Shown here in pieces: positions 34,507-46,236 of a stretch of DNA of 60,306 nucleotides; position 1 is the first letter of the stretch, and every line of letters begins with the position of its first letter. The notes beneath the pieces were generated by a model. It saw nothing but the letters and a program-made list of their open reading frames with translations, made no database searches and had not been told where the DNA came from. This DNA comes from Thermomucor indicae-seudaticae. Its lineage: Eukaryota; Mucoromycota; Mucoromycetes; Mucorales; Lichtheimiaceae. The DNA is taken from positions 1 through 60,306 of the forward strand of contig JSYX01000111.1 of the NCBI GenBank assembly GCA_000787465.1, read 5' to 3'. The position numbers were made by a program, and so were the translations under genes.

Positions 34507-34704
34507 ATGAGCCCATTGGACCGCTGTCGCTTTAGTCTTTTGGCAAAGATCTTGTTCTTCTCGTCCATGTTGATCCTACTGACGATCTCGACCACCACTG
34601 CACTTCCTCAAGTGGATCATGAAGCCTACCGGGTCCGGAATATCGGTTGTGATCTACAAGCTGAGGGCGCTCCCACCTATTCGCCCTACTGTCCCCAGAA
34701 ATAA
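34507..34704 (+). CDS. small secreted protein candidate (65 residues)
   Basis: A single-exon frame of 65 codons. Residues 1-33 form a strong signal peptide: MSPLDRCRFSLLAK, then ILFFSSMLILLTISTT and TALP. The mature part is about 32 residues, QVDHEAYRVRNIGCDLQAEG and APTYSPYCPQK, with two cysteines that could form one disulfide. It resembles no family I know. Support comes from the signal peptide, the upstream TATA box and a suitable leader; the whole frame is open upstream, and no conservation is known to me. It lies in a transposon-rich strip next to RAD50. Fungal small secreted proteins of this size act as effectors or hydrophobic surface peptides, but nothing here proves either. Confidence 0.5.
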   Translation: MSPLDRCRFSLLAKILFFSSMLILLTISTTTALPQVDHEAYRVRNIGCDLQAEGAPTYSPYCPQK

Positions 34705-35726
34705 GCGAGACTTAGAATGTGGTGTGCGACTCAAGCTTATTCTACACCACGTGATACGCTGTTTGGCTTCAGCTTTCATGGCATTTGCTAGATCCTGAAC
34801 CTGTAACCTGTCGACCACCAGACCCTATATATTGCATTTCCGCTACCGCCTTTGATAACGAATAAACCACAGCTGCAGTTTGTCTGGGTTGCGTTTCTCG
34901 TCCAAGATCATTACCGTACAACATGCTTCAAACATGTTTGAATGCAGCATGTTTTATAGAGAATGTGACATGTGCTGCAAGCATGCTGGCTTACTCTTGC
35001 TTCCGACAGTGTTGTTCAAGCAGATTGGCACTTGTGGAAAAACCTTTTGACGCTGCTGGCAAAGAGCCTTCTGCCCTGATTCCAACTTCCCATCTGATCT
35101 TTCGGGTGGAGGGATGTTCGCACCAAGTATGAACAACGTGCACTATCTCTTGTCAATATGAAAGAAACGCGAGTGTATCATCAAAAAATCTCAAGATCCT
35201 CTCTTTTTGCAAGGACTTACATGGGTGGTATACATCATCCCACGTAAACTGTGCCAGCCGAGATAGATACCTGAGGGCGTTCACTCTGTAGTCCACACCG
35301 GTAACAGGCGCGGGGTTGGTCCCCGCCACAGCGGGAATACCCTCTGGGGTAAGTAACATGTTACGTTTACCATGGAGAGAGAGATGGAAAATGACTGGAA
35401 TTATGTTCTGTTCGAGGTATATTTTGTGTTGACCGTAACCAAGTTTCAGCGGACGGTATTCTTCATTCAACGTAAAACCATGCACTTACTAGCCGTAATA
35501 TTAGCGCAAATTTGCTTTACAATTCATGCAAAATGTGCAAGATATACCTTTAAGTAGCTCAAAAGTCTAATCAATGAACAGTATTAGAGAATTATATCTT
35601 GTAAGCTCCTCAAGATAGCGCAACATTGAGCGCTCATTGGGAACAAATGCCGAGTTCAGTCTGAGAGTTGGGGGGACTGTGTCTCTCGAAAAACTACTAT
35701 TTGTCATTCTCATTAGCTGAAGAAGC
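34705..35726. other. 1-kb intergenic stretch upstream of RAD50
   Basis: It contains a perfect 16-bp palindrome TTCAAACATGTTTGAA (34927-34942) with ACATGC/GCATGT nearby. A minus-strand frame (35153-35485) reads GYGQHKIYLEQNIIPVIF, GIPAVAGTNPAPVTG and RYLSRLAQFTWDDVYHPC, but it has no recognised family. I regard the latter as undecided between remnant and chance. Confidence 0.4.
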
Positions 35727-38700
35727 ATGTCATACATTGACAAGCTCGCAGTCCTCGGGATACGTTCTTTTAGTCCCGAGGAACCTGTGTATATCAACTT
35801 CTTTTCGCCGTGTACAGTGATCTATGGACCTAATGGTTCCGGCAAAACAGTGCGCATCGAGAAATCGATCTTTGTTAGATCGCCACTCATTATTGATCAT
35901 GCTTAGACAATTATTGAATGTCTTCGGTACGCATGTACGGGCGATCTACCTCCAAATAGCAAAGGCGGTGCTTTTATCCACGATGTGAAGGTCAGAATGT
36001 CGACTTGGAACTGAAGCTTGCAGTGTCGCTCAAATGGGAGTCGCGCGGATCATAGGTCGCAGGCACGAGCGAGGTCAAGGCACAAATCAGGTTGCAGTTC
36101 GTCAATGTGAATGGTCAAACCATGATTTGCAGCCGCTCCATGTCTTTGACACAGAAGAGGTCGACCGTTCAACAGAAAACTTTGGATACATCTTTGAAGC
36201 AGATTAATCCAAATACAGGCGAAGTAATGACAGTTTTAATTGCTGCACTTACAACATGCAGTGTAACCCAATCCGCTCTGTAGCTTATTGGCATAAGCAC
36301 TCGCTGTTCGGATATGGATGCTGAATTGCCTATGCATCTGGGAGTTCCTAAAGCCATCCTAGATAACGTTGTATTTTGCCATCAGGAAGACAATAACTGG
36401 TATGTCCCTTCATGTAGCTGCGCGGTGACAACTTCTAATGCCCACACCGAAAAGGCCACTAGCTGAACCGAGTGTCCTTAAAAAGAAGTTTGATGAAATT
36501 TTTTCTTCCACGCGGTACGTTGTGTTAAACGCGGCCGGATGAGGACTTTAGGGCACGTATTTATGGTGAGTGTTAGGTGGACAAAGGCATTGGATGGTAT
36601 CAAGGACATTCGAAAAGAGCGAGCGCAGCATGTCCGTGTCGAAAAGGTCGCCTTGGATGCGCTCAAATCTGATTTAGAAAAATCAAAGAAAATACGCTCG
36701 TCCTTGACCGAATTGCGAGGTTGTATTGACGAGAAACGGCGGACAGCGGCAGACATCGATGACAAACTGAATCGAGTTACTCATGAGCTCAACTCGTTAC
36801 TGGAACTATATCGAAAAGCTGAAGCAATCCAGAGCCGTATATCTCAAATCGAAAACCAAAAGGAAATCATCCTCGGAAATATTGCTGACTTGAGCCAGAA
36901 TATCACGGAACGCACAGAATCAGACGAACAACTGCGCGAATTGTTGGCAAGCGTTCAACGTCGTGCACAGACAGATGAAGAAAAACGCGAGGATCTGGAG
37001 TTTGAGAAAACCCGGTTAGACCGTCTAATACAAAACAATCGCGACGCTATATCTGCCAAACTGACGTCCCTTGGTCGTTTACAAGCGACAGCTGAGGTAA
37101 ACAGGGTCGCTTATAGTGTATTTCGACTATGTGCATCTAACATAAAAAGTAGGCCAACGAGAAGCTAATCCAAGAACGCAACAATATAATTCAAGAGGCT
37201 TGCGACGAGTTTGACTTTGTCTTTTCCAGCGAACTTGATGCAGAAGATACCCTGCAGAATCTTCGCAGCATCCTCGACAACTTGGAACAGAATGTGCGGA
37301 AAATTAAGGTAGTAGATTTGGATATTTTAGCAGACTACTTCGTGGTTGACTTGTCGAGACTTCAAGGCCGAGGGGCGCGAGCAACAAGTAAAGCTATCTA
37401 ATGAACTGCAAAGCCTAAAAGCAGAGAGGGCCGGTCTTGAGGAAGCCAAAAAGCTGACACAGCGACAAATTGTAAGGATATCTACCTACAGTGCTGTCGA
37501 GAAAGACTATAGTCGACTCATTATATACTATAGGATCAATGTAAAGCGACAATAAAGAATCTTAACGATGAGCTTAGTGACATGAAGATATCTCGGACGG
37601 ATCTTGATTTGGCACGAGAAAAGTTGGCAAGAGAGGCAATTATTATGATGCGATACGTAGATCGAGTAGTATGTCTTTCTGACTCGGTCTTTGTTTTAGG
37701 AAGCGGCACTCGCACATTTGGAGTCAGTGAAGGGCGCAAATCAGATACGCGAAAAAATGTCTCAGAAGGAGGCGATCTTACGGGACACAGACGAACGGAT
37801 TAGCCGTCTAAATGAAGAGATATCAGAACTGAGTCGACAAGGGGACACCAGAACAAAATTATCTCTCAAAAGAACAGACTACGAGTCCCGGATGGCAGCT
37901 GCTCAGTCACTGTAAGTGTCCTGATTTTGCATATTATCATTTGTATTCAACGACATATCAAACAGCTTTGATGAGTGTAAATTCGATCTACGAACCTGGC
38001 TGAATAAAGAACCTAGTTTCGATAGCTTGGAGAAAGACCTTTCGACATTGCTTAGGTACAGCATGAACCAAAAGGAGTTTAGGTCTATTCACTAATTTTG
38101 CTATTTAGCAAGAAAACAAAAGAACTACAGAACTCTCAAGCCGCGGTAGACAATGCTGCTCGAGAATTATCCGCTATCGAAGCGAGGTACGAGGTAGCAA
38201 AACAGAGTTTAGCGCAGAAGACTGCCCAAGCAAAAGGTAACGTGAAGATGGGTTGCTTAGCTAAACGTATTTACAATATATGGGTTATAGAATACGAGAA
38301 AATGATACAAAAGGAATGCGGTGACAAGCGACTCCCTGAACAGTTGGCAGAAATAGACGAAGCTCTAAAGAAAGCTAGAGAGTACGTATTGGAATGCTCA
38401 CGACATAACCAAACATTGTCTTGACCAAAATCGTAGGAATCTAGCTTCTTTGGGTGGTGCACAATCCATGTATACTCGCTTCAAACGAAAAGCGGAAGCA
38501 AACCATAATTGTCCTCTTTGTGACCGAAAGTTCCTTGAAGACAATGATGTTAAAGCTTTTATCCGCAAGCTGGAAGATACAGTGCTCAAGTTACCGAAAA
38601 AGCAAGAAGAGCTTTCGGATATCATTTCAAGATACGAGGAGCGACGAAAGACTCTCAAGAGCTTGGAGCCAACATGGCTTCGATTAAAGGCTATCCGAGA

Positions 38701-40914
38701 GAACGAGATTGTCGACCTGCAAGAGTCGGTCGAAAAATATAATACTGAAAAGAACGCATTAATGAGCAACATTGATCGCGTACGTTTTGTATTAAGGTTG
38801 TATCCAGATGTGTATGTATTGCTCACGGCGCCTTTGTAGATGAGCGCAGAAGTAATGGACTTGGAAGAAGAGAAGAAACGCATTGAATGGTTGCACAAGC
38901 GGTCTGAGGACGTTACAAGACAAAAGCATGAAGCAGGCCAGTTAAAGCAAGAAATTGCCAAACTCGAGGAAGAACTGCAGAAGACAGGGTTGCTACGTAT
39001 TGTCAGCGATTGCCAAATTGAACTGGAGGAGCTCTCTGAAAAAAGGTAGGCAAAGAATGCAGGAAAAAATCCTCACTGGCGCATAGCTATAACGAGATCC
39101 TACATAGCAAGGCAATCCGTCGGGAGATAAGCCGTCTTCACCGGGACAGTGAAGCCTCTATCCGAGAGCGACAGACGGCGGAAAATGCTGTCCGTGATGC
39201 GCGGGAAAAAGTGCGAGATTTAGTCCACAAGCTTGAATCGAGAGACCGAATTGAGCAACAATTGGAACAAGCACAGCAGAATTACAAGGAACAGTTGCAA
39301 AGTCTTAAGGCAAGTATATGTATAAGAATATAGAAAACGGGGTCTAATCCCATAAATATAGGATGCCAGTATACAAGCCATACCACTTGACAATGACATT
39401 GAGCGTGTCTCTGCCCTTTTGCTTCAAACGCAGAATACATGGAACGCAAAGCATGAGGAAGCGCAAGCATCGGCTGAACGAGCACGGCGGTATTTCGAGC
39501 GATTGAAGTCGATCAATGATAAGATTAAACAGTATGTTTATATGTATCTTTCTGTTTGCCGCGCATCCTAACAGCAGATGCTCCGCCAGAAATTCCTCTA
39601 TGGCAGGTTCTGAACAGCTAGAGGACCTTATGCAAGCGAAGCGACAATTAGAAAAGAAAACGGACGAATTGATTGCAAAACGTAACGATATTGAAAGTCG
39701 ACTGCGCGAGCTGGAGAAAGAAGTTATTGACAGAGCAGGTGTTGAGCGAGAACTGAATGATCAGCTTAGAGTTCGCGGGCTACGTGCTCAGCTGAAACAA
39801 TGCGATCAAGAATTATCTGAGCTCAAGAAAGAGCAACAAGGATTCGAGCACACGTCTTACGAGTCGAAAATGCATGATCTTAAGAAGCAACAAGAAAGAT
39901 TGATCGATACGGTAATTCTGCTTTGTCTCAAGCTAAACCTGACTTTTATTAATGCTATTTGTGATATTTAGCGAGGTGGGCTTCATGGCGAGATACGGCA
40001 GATCCGAGTACAGATCGAGCAATATGAACGCGATTTGCAGAACGATTATGATCAAATTGAAGACCGATATCGAGACCAATTTGTGGAAGTCAAGGTATAT
40101 TGCATGTTGTACTGTACTCTTGGTCGAAGAATATTGACGCCATTCTACAAGGGCAATGAACTGGTCATTGCAGATTTGGAAAAATACTGTAAAGCATTGG
40201 AAATGTAAGCGAAAGTCTTATTATATTGCAAGATCGCGCGGTTCACTAGTTAATCTAGGGCTATCATGCGGTATCACACTATAAAAATGGAGGATCTGAA
40301 CAAATTGATACGTGAGATGTGGGTAAACACGTACAAAGGAGGAGGTAAGCGTCGATAACTTAGCCCTGGCCGCAGCAACTTTGTCTAAGACTTGGAAAAA
40401 GATATCGACTATATCCAGATCCGTTCGGATAACGAAGGCGCTGCCAGCAACCGATCATATAACTACAGGGTACTGTCCATATATTAAATCAAACGAAAAG
40501 CCAAACTAATCAAGCGCAACAGGTCGTAATGATAAAAGGAGACACGGAACTGAACATGAGAGGAAGATGCAGCGCTGGCCAAAAGGTCCTGACATCTATT
40601 ATTATTCGACTTGCTCTTGCGGAAACGTTCTGCGTTAACTGCGGCATATTGACGTTGGATGAGCCGACGACAAACATGGACCGGGAGAATATACAAAGTC
40701 TGGCGGAAAGCTTATCCAGGTTTTGTAGTGGTTAGGCAGTCTATGAACGACTTTTTACTGACGGCACAAATACCGCAGCCTAATTCGGTCTAGAAGGGAG
40801 GCTCAGGCAAATTTCCAGCTTATTATCATCACCCACGACGAGGAGTTTGTAGAATACCTGAGAAGGTCAGACGTTGCTGACTACTTCAATCAAGTGTATA
40901 AGGACGACAAGTAA
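35727..40914 (+). CDS. RAD50: DNA double-strand-break repair ATPase RAD50
   Basis: SMC-like ATPase of the MRE11-RAD50-NBS1 complex. The 24 exons are 35727-35849, 35907-35990, 36056-36223, 36284-36399, 36455-36514, 36577-37096, 37153-37308, 37331-37471, 37534-37656, 37700-37911, 37966-38055, 38109-38236, 38291-38381, 38437-38779, 38840-39045, 39108-39309, 39362-39531, 39578-39911, 39972-40094, 40152-40204, 40259-40344, 40390-40469, 40523-40719 and 40779-40914. All phases close: 1313 residues, the same as human RAD50. Walker A GPNGSGKT (34-41), the Q-loop region VIFCHQED-type [11 protein letters not shown], long coiled coils, the zinc hook CPLC (696-699), signature [10 protein letters not shown] (about 1217), Walker [11 protein letters not shown] and the H-loop THDEEF are intact. 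Intron 16 begins with GC instead of GT. The acceptor of exon 18 is ambiguous by three bases. Confidence 0.97.
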
Positions 40915-41165
40915 GTCTTGGTAAGAACTGGTAGTTGGTTCAAGGAGTTGACGCTTCTTGGCAGTCAACACACCAAGGTGCGGAAGGTCCAGACTGATAT
41001 GGAAAGAGCCGCGTAACCACTTCCCCTTTTTGTGCTTCTCTATGCTATTTCTCTCCGCCCTCAAGCCACCGCTCATTTCCCAGAATGTTATTTGATAAGA
41101 TGATTACTCGATATGCTCTATTACATTTCTCTATTGTTCTTCCCTCTGCTTATTCACAAAAAGTA

Positions 41166-43280
41166 ATGAGCAACTTTAACATGCAGTCTCCTAGCGACGT
41201 AATTGATAATGTTGACTTGTTCAATTCTCTTGACATCACTTTAAGCAACGGGACCTTACAGAACAACGACTTTGATGCGTTTGGACGTCCCCAGGACGGT
41301 AATATCGGTGGTCATAATGACGGCCAGAGCCAGAGCATCGAGCAACTTTTACTACAAGCCGAAAGTTTTCGGTATGAACCGACGCTGGGTGCCAGTCTTT
41401 CAAGCACAACAACCAGTAGCAGCAGCTTGAACCAAACAAGCCAGATCGTAACACGATCAATTACTGCTCCGCATCATGATGTACCATTTATCGCTGCAGA
41501 AGACCGTAAGGCTACTACGGAAGCCTCAAAATCAGCGGTACGTCAGCAATCCATGTTTTTGACTTTCCAAACGACGCCGGATATCAAGACGACAAGTGAA
41601 TCCTCCGCTTATTCATCGTCTCTGATCCATTCAAGCACCAAGCGTCCTGCACGTTTCCGCGAGCCTATATTCGTGACTGAATCACCTCAAAATGCGTACA
41701 AGAAGAAAAATAAAAAGAATCGAACGAAAAGCTCCCCATCCTCAACCACATCATCACTTTCGAACGAAGAAGATGAAGGCGGTGATTCTGACGACCACGA
41801 CGAATCCAATCAAATGAAGCAACTGACTTCCAAGGAGCGACGGCAGTTACGGAATAAAATTTCAGCCAGGAACTTTCGAGTAAGGCGGAAAGGTAAGACC
41901 CGACATGTCCCACGACACCAAAACGTACGCTAATGCTCTCTCTTTCAAAAACCAGAGTATATTGAGCATCTGGAAAGCCGAGTGCGTGAACAAGATAAAG
42001 AACTGGTTTTGCTCCGGCAAACAAACGCACGACTGCAAAAGATCAATGAGAATCTGGCGAAGGAAGTACAGCATTGGCGTCAGTTGATGGCAACTGGGGT
42101 CAACCCTTCGAATAACAACAATAGCAACGCCCAGTACCCGACACCTTTGGACGGAGGGTCTTACATGCCAGATATTGCGCTCAACAACACTGCGCCAGCG
42201 TCTTCTTCAGAAAGCAGCCACTCGCCGGACACAGACGCCAGCTTATCGATGCAAGTGGCTGGCCCAGGCGCCGCCGCCATGAACGACATCTTTCCTCTGT
42301 TCGGACTGCAATTCGTGCAGGATTTCGATTTATTCGACTTCAGCGCCAATAATGAGTCCCATCTTGCACACGCTGTTATACCCGATTTCGATTTTCTGCG
42401 AGTCCTCGGTGACAAGATACCCAAGCCGAACGAGGATCATGTCGTGGATAAGGAAGGGAACGTCGTCTTGAAACCAGCCGAGTTCATGAAGACGTACCCG
42501 CTTTTTATCCCAGCTATCATCTCCATGATCGTCCGGCACACATTCACCCTGGAATATGCGTCATACATTTCCAATGCCCTCTTGACCGATATCACACCAA
42601 ACACTTTGAAATACTCCAGCTCAACCCAGCCTCGTAATTGGTTTGGCTTGTTCGACGTTGCTCAGTCAGCCTGTTTGGTTCCTGACTCTGACGAGGACGA
42701 ACAAACGTTGGTCGGAGTACCATGCATGGAGGAAGTTCTCGGCGCTGGTAGTGACAGTAAATGCTATGACGATCCGTCACGTACAACAAGCCAGGACAAT
42801 GACCGAGGCGTACCCTTGACTGAGGAGGAAGCGAAAGCATTGGAGGACAAGGAGGTTGAGAGACTAATCAAGGAGCATTATCTTCACTACGCCTTCTTGC
42901 GAATGGCAGGATATACCCATGAACAGGTTTTTGAGAAATATCGGCAATGCATGCGTGAGGGATTTCGGCGTTGCTCGTCTGCTACGAGGCGGAAGTATAT
43001 GGCGGCTGGTCAAGCCAGACCCAAGCAAAGTCGACGAAATCAACTAACGCAATCGTTGTCAACCATTGCTGCATTTTGCTCTGTGAGCAACACTGTCCTG
43101 CATCATCCAGAACGGTTGCCTTTCATCGCAGCAGTTTTGAAGAACAATCGCCGGACGAAAAGCTTTGCAAAACTACCTTTCCCGATTATCACTCCAGCCA
43201 TTAAAGAAAGCCATGCAACTTCGCCCTCTTTCCTAACTTTCCGCTCACGGCGGCCGAAAGCTTCGACTTCTGCGTATTAA
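41166..43280 (+). CDS. bZIP transcription factor
   Basis: Exons 41166-41892 and 41956-43280 give 683 residues. The basic region reads RRQLRNKISARNFRVRRK (about 225-242), with the N...A..(S/N)FR pattern of DNA-contacting residues. It runs into the zipper EYIEHLESRVREQDKELVLL across the intron, with heptad Leu at HLESRV, ELVLL, ARLQ and ENL. The N-terminal half is Ser/Thr/Gln-rich and acidic (NEEDEGGDSDDHDESN just before the basic region). The C-terminal half has a conserved-looking block around HYLHYAFLRMAGYTHEQVFE. No subfamily is assigned. An ATG at 41085 is in frame, but its hydrophobic extension is atypical, so I start at MSNFNMQSP. It follows RAD50 on the same strand after 250 bp. Confidence 0.9.
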
Positions 43281-43461
43281 AACCTGGCCATCCATCTTTC
43301 CACGTTACTTCCTTTCCCTTTCTAATATCGAAACATTCCCTTCTTTCTTTCGACGCATATACACACACACCCAACAACCATACACTTCATGCTTCGCCGG
43401 ACAATAAATGCACTGTCATACTCGATGTGATAAACACATGTTTTTGTTTGCAGGAAAGGTA

Positions 43462-46006
43462 CTATTCCCTTTTGAGCCTTTCTACAGATGTCAAAGCTGC
43501 TAAAGGCGCCTTGCCACGGTTTCGAAGTCGCTTTCTTGAAATCGCACGAGACGACTCTGCTTCACTGGCTGAAGTACCACTAAACGCGCTGTTGTGTTTA
43601 TCCAGAAAGTGCAAACTGTCATCTTGCTCGTCGTCTTGTTGCTTTGACCAGTTAAAAATGTTACGATCATCCAGCCAATCGAGTGCTGCATTTTTGTTCT
43701 CCAAAAGGTCTGCCGCAATCTGCGAAAACGTCCATCCTCCTTCGCCAAGTTCTGACACTGATTGCTTGTTCCCTGACGGGTCTTTCCGGAAAACGTTTTG
43801 AGGATCGAAATCGCTGAATACTTTGGGTCCATACTCGTTGATAAGTTCAGTGATATCTTCAGAAAGCTTTTCGCGATTTCGTCGCAAGTTTTCTGTGCTG
43901 TCCGGATCTACGAGTGCAAGGTACAAGGGCTTCAATGACCTACCCCGGCTCGTTAAAGACCCCCCTCTTTGGGAATCACTATATCTCTTCTTTTCCTCTG
44001 ACTTACTTGTAGACGTCCACGCCATTTTCTCCAAACCTCAAGCTGGCATAACTTACAAACGGTAACAGATTCCAGACAGCAATGGGGAAAAGACATTTTT
44101 TGGTCCAGCTCCAGTCTGTCATCCTGACGGCGAATACGAATGCAATTAAGCTGTACAGTGCATACAAGGTGGGTATCAAGATAAGGCCAACAAGAAGTTT
44201 CCACGTCGCCAAAACGTCGCGTCCTCTGATCTTGACGGAGGAACCAGCAAGCGCCTCTGGAAAGAAAACACAACGTGTCAATTGAGCCTTTGCCTTGCCG
44301 AGGTGGCTTTCGAACGGCTTATGATTCACCTTTTGCTTTGCGTGCACTGATGACTTTGGCAACAATCGCAATAGGCAGGTTCAAAACGCCCCTAGAATCA
44401 GTTTCTAATAAGCACAGGGCAATAATCATTTGACTCTTTCATATCAACGGCGTTTTTTTACCCTGGAAATGCTAGTAGTGTCCACACAATCAGCTTTAAG
44501 AATCTATAAACAAGCAGAAGAAAAGTACGAAACTCCCGTAAATTCGTATCTGGCACTTGGTGGTCTTTTAGGCCGTGATACTTTAGCAACTGATTGTAAG
44601 CCAGGACTTTTTGCTGGAGTTCAATGACTTTGGGATCGTCCTTGTACAAGTTGTATCCAATCACAAAACGTCGATTAAGATCGACTACCTGAGCAATGTG
44701 GAGCTTTTTGTGCGCAGGTTTGTATAGCCGCCTTGCGGCTTGGATCACCTAGCGCGATTGACAATAGTTAGAGCTGAAGACAGTACCACAAAAGAACAAG
44801 TTACCATAAGTGTCTGCTCATTCGATGCGTTCACAGTAACGCTCTTGAGACCATAAAAGATGGTATCTAACAGAGTGCTGCACGCTTCTCTCTTCTCCTC
44901 TCCGCCTTTCTTGAACTTTTCGACAAGATCAGCAGGTATATCAATGGGGTTTCCAAACTCAATCACAGCTCGAGAGCGAAATCGATGTGGATGGAAATAA
45001 TTGAGGCCTGATGATAAGCCATTAACATGACCTAAGCCAATAAAGGCGGATTTTTTTTCTCGTTACCGCAAGGGACGATTTTCACATCGAGGCCAGGATA
45101 TTTTGCCATAGCACCGAGTGCCATGATGGTGACACCAGCTACAAGGAGAGTTGATCCGTGTGTCACCATTCTCGAACAATGGAGAGGGAAGTAAGGTCTG
45201 TGCAACCTTACCTTTCAAAGGCAACATTTCAGCTCTGTCATGGCTTCCACCCTCTGGGAAAATTGTGATACATTCTCCATTGTTAAGTTCATCATAAACA
45301 CGTTCGTATACAGCATCTTGATCTACATGTGGCAAACATTTGTACGCAGATCCTTCTGGAGCTGTCAGAACTTTGAGAGTTTTCTCGTCCTTGACCTCCG
45401 ACTTGATCTCGAGCTCTGTATCGGAAATGACCTTGGCTACAACAAGCTTCCCCAACTTTCGTGGCAAGACCAACGAGTCTCCAGGTCGTACTTGACTCAG
45501 AAACGCAGAGTTAATCCCTGTAACGCGCGTCGGGTTCGTCTTGGGGTTCAATAGTGTGATACGTCCTTTACCCGTCGTGGCAATATCCTGAGGGCGAACA
45601 ACAGGGACTGCAACATAGCAAATGCTTAAATACCAAGTTTGGATTACGTAGTTGTTCCTAATAAACGTACTTGCATGAACCATCCTGGCAAGAAAACCTA
45701 TCATTCTCCGTCGCATTGATTTTTCGGCGATAAGAAAGGACACTCGTCGGTGACATTCCCTCATGACAATGAGAGGATCAACAAACTGTGTAGCATTTCG
45801 GTTGGTCTTTGCAATTGTACAGCCGGTGATGTGCGCGCCTTCTTTACCTGGTTTGCATGAGGAGCAGCTACAAAGATCACTGGGCCGCTTCGGGGGATCT
45901 TGTGCGATCCGCGTGGCCGGATTTCTCGAAAAAAGATATCGAGCATAATGTTGAAAATCCATAATGCAATGTCGTAGCAGATTTCAAGACGTTTGGGCTT
46001 TGCCAT
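43462..46006 (-). CDS. glycerol-3-phosphate (and dihydroxyacetone-phosphate) acyltransferase, GPT2/SCT1 family
   Basis: First step of phosphatidic-acid synthesis at the ER or lipid droplet. Exons (minus) 46006-45848, 45785-45671, 45607-45212, 45138-45067, 45031-44805, 44748-44462, 44391-44330, 44256-44007 and 43939-43462 close to 681 residues. Acyltransferase motifs are present: APHANQFVDP, FLIAEKSMRRR, VPVVRPQD, TIFPEGGSHDR and VKIVPCGH. Membrane segments include FLKLIVWTLLAFPG and WKLLVGLILIPTLYALYS. SVKI.GRDVLATWK and SYASLRFGENGVDVYK are hallmarks of fungal Gpt2/Sct1. The C-terminal tail is Ser-rich and acidic, a likely phosphoregion as in yeast. One donor (GTAAGTCAGAGG, 44006) is spliced to GTCATTGAAG; unspliced reading would stop at once. 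It shares a divergent promoter with PUS1. Confidence 0.93.
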
Positions 46007-46236
46007 GGTATTATGTATGAAGATACGACTCCAAAAAGGGTAAAACCGCGGGGATTTTTCCTTTGCATTGTGAGCTAGCGAAGCTACCTTTTGCGGCCAT
46101 GTCTTTTGGATATAATACAGGCTTTTGACAAAATAATGTACCAAAATGTTATTAAGATCCTTTTCAATCAAATAAACATTTTCCCTGCTTGATGGCACGC
46201 GTTCCTCTTTAGCATAATGCAAGTGTACCAGGATTC
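46007..46236. promoter_or_regulatory. bidirectional promoter GPAT / PUS1
   Basis: 230 bp between divergent start codons. No specific motif is claimed. Confidence 0.5.

Noticed and set aside
35290..35350. G+C-rich hairpin-like stretch that looked like a tRNA
   Set aside because: No acceptor stem, no T-loop GTTCRA motif and no anticodon arm; also the minus strand is an open frame.
35567..35797. 76-codon minus-strand frame at the RAD50 start
   Set aside because: Antisense of the first RAD50 exon and its leader, without any family resemblance.
44003..44034. Possible separate gene at the 3' end of the acyltransferase (frame starting MEKMAWTSTSK)
   Set aside because: It is a read-through of the last intron in another frame; splicing at 44006/43940 continues the Gpt2-type C-terminus.
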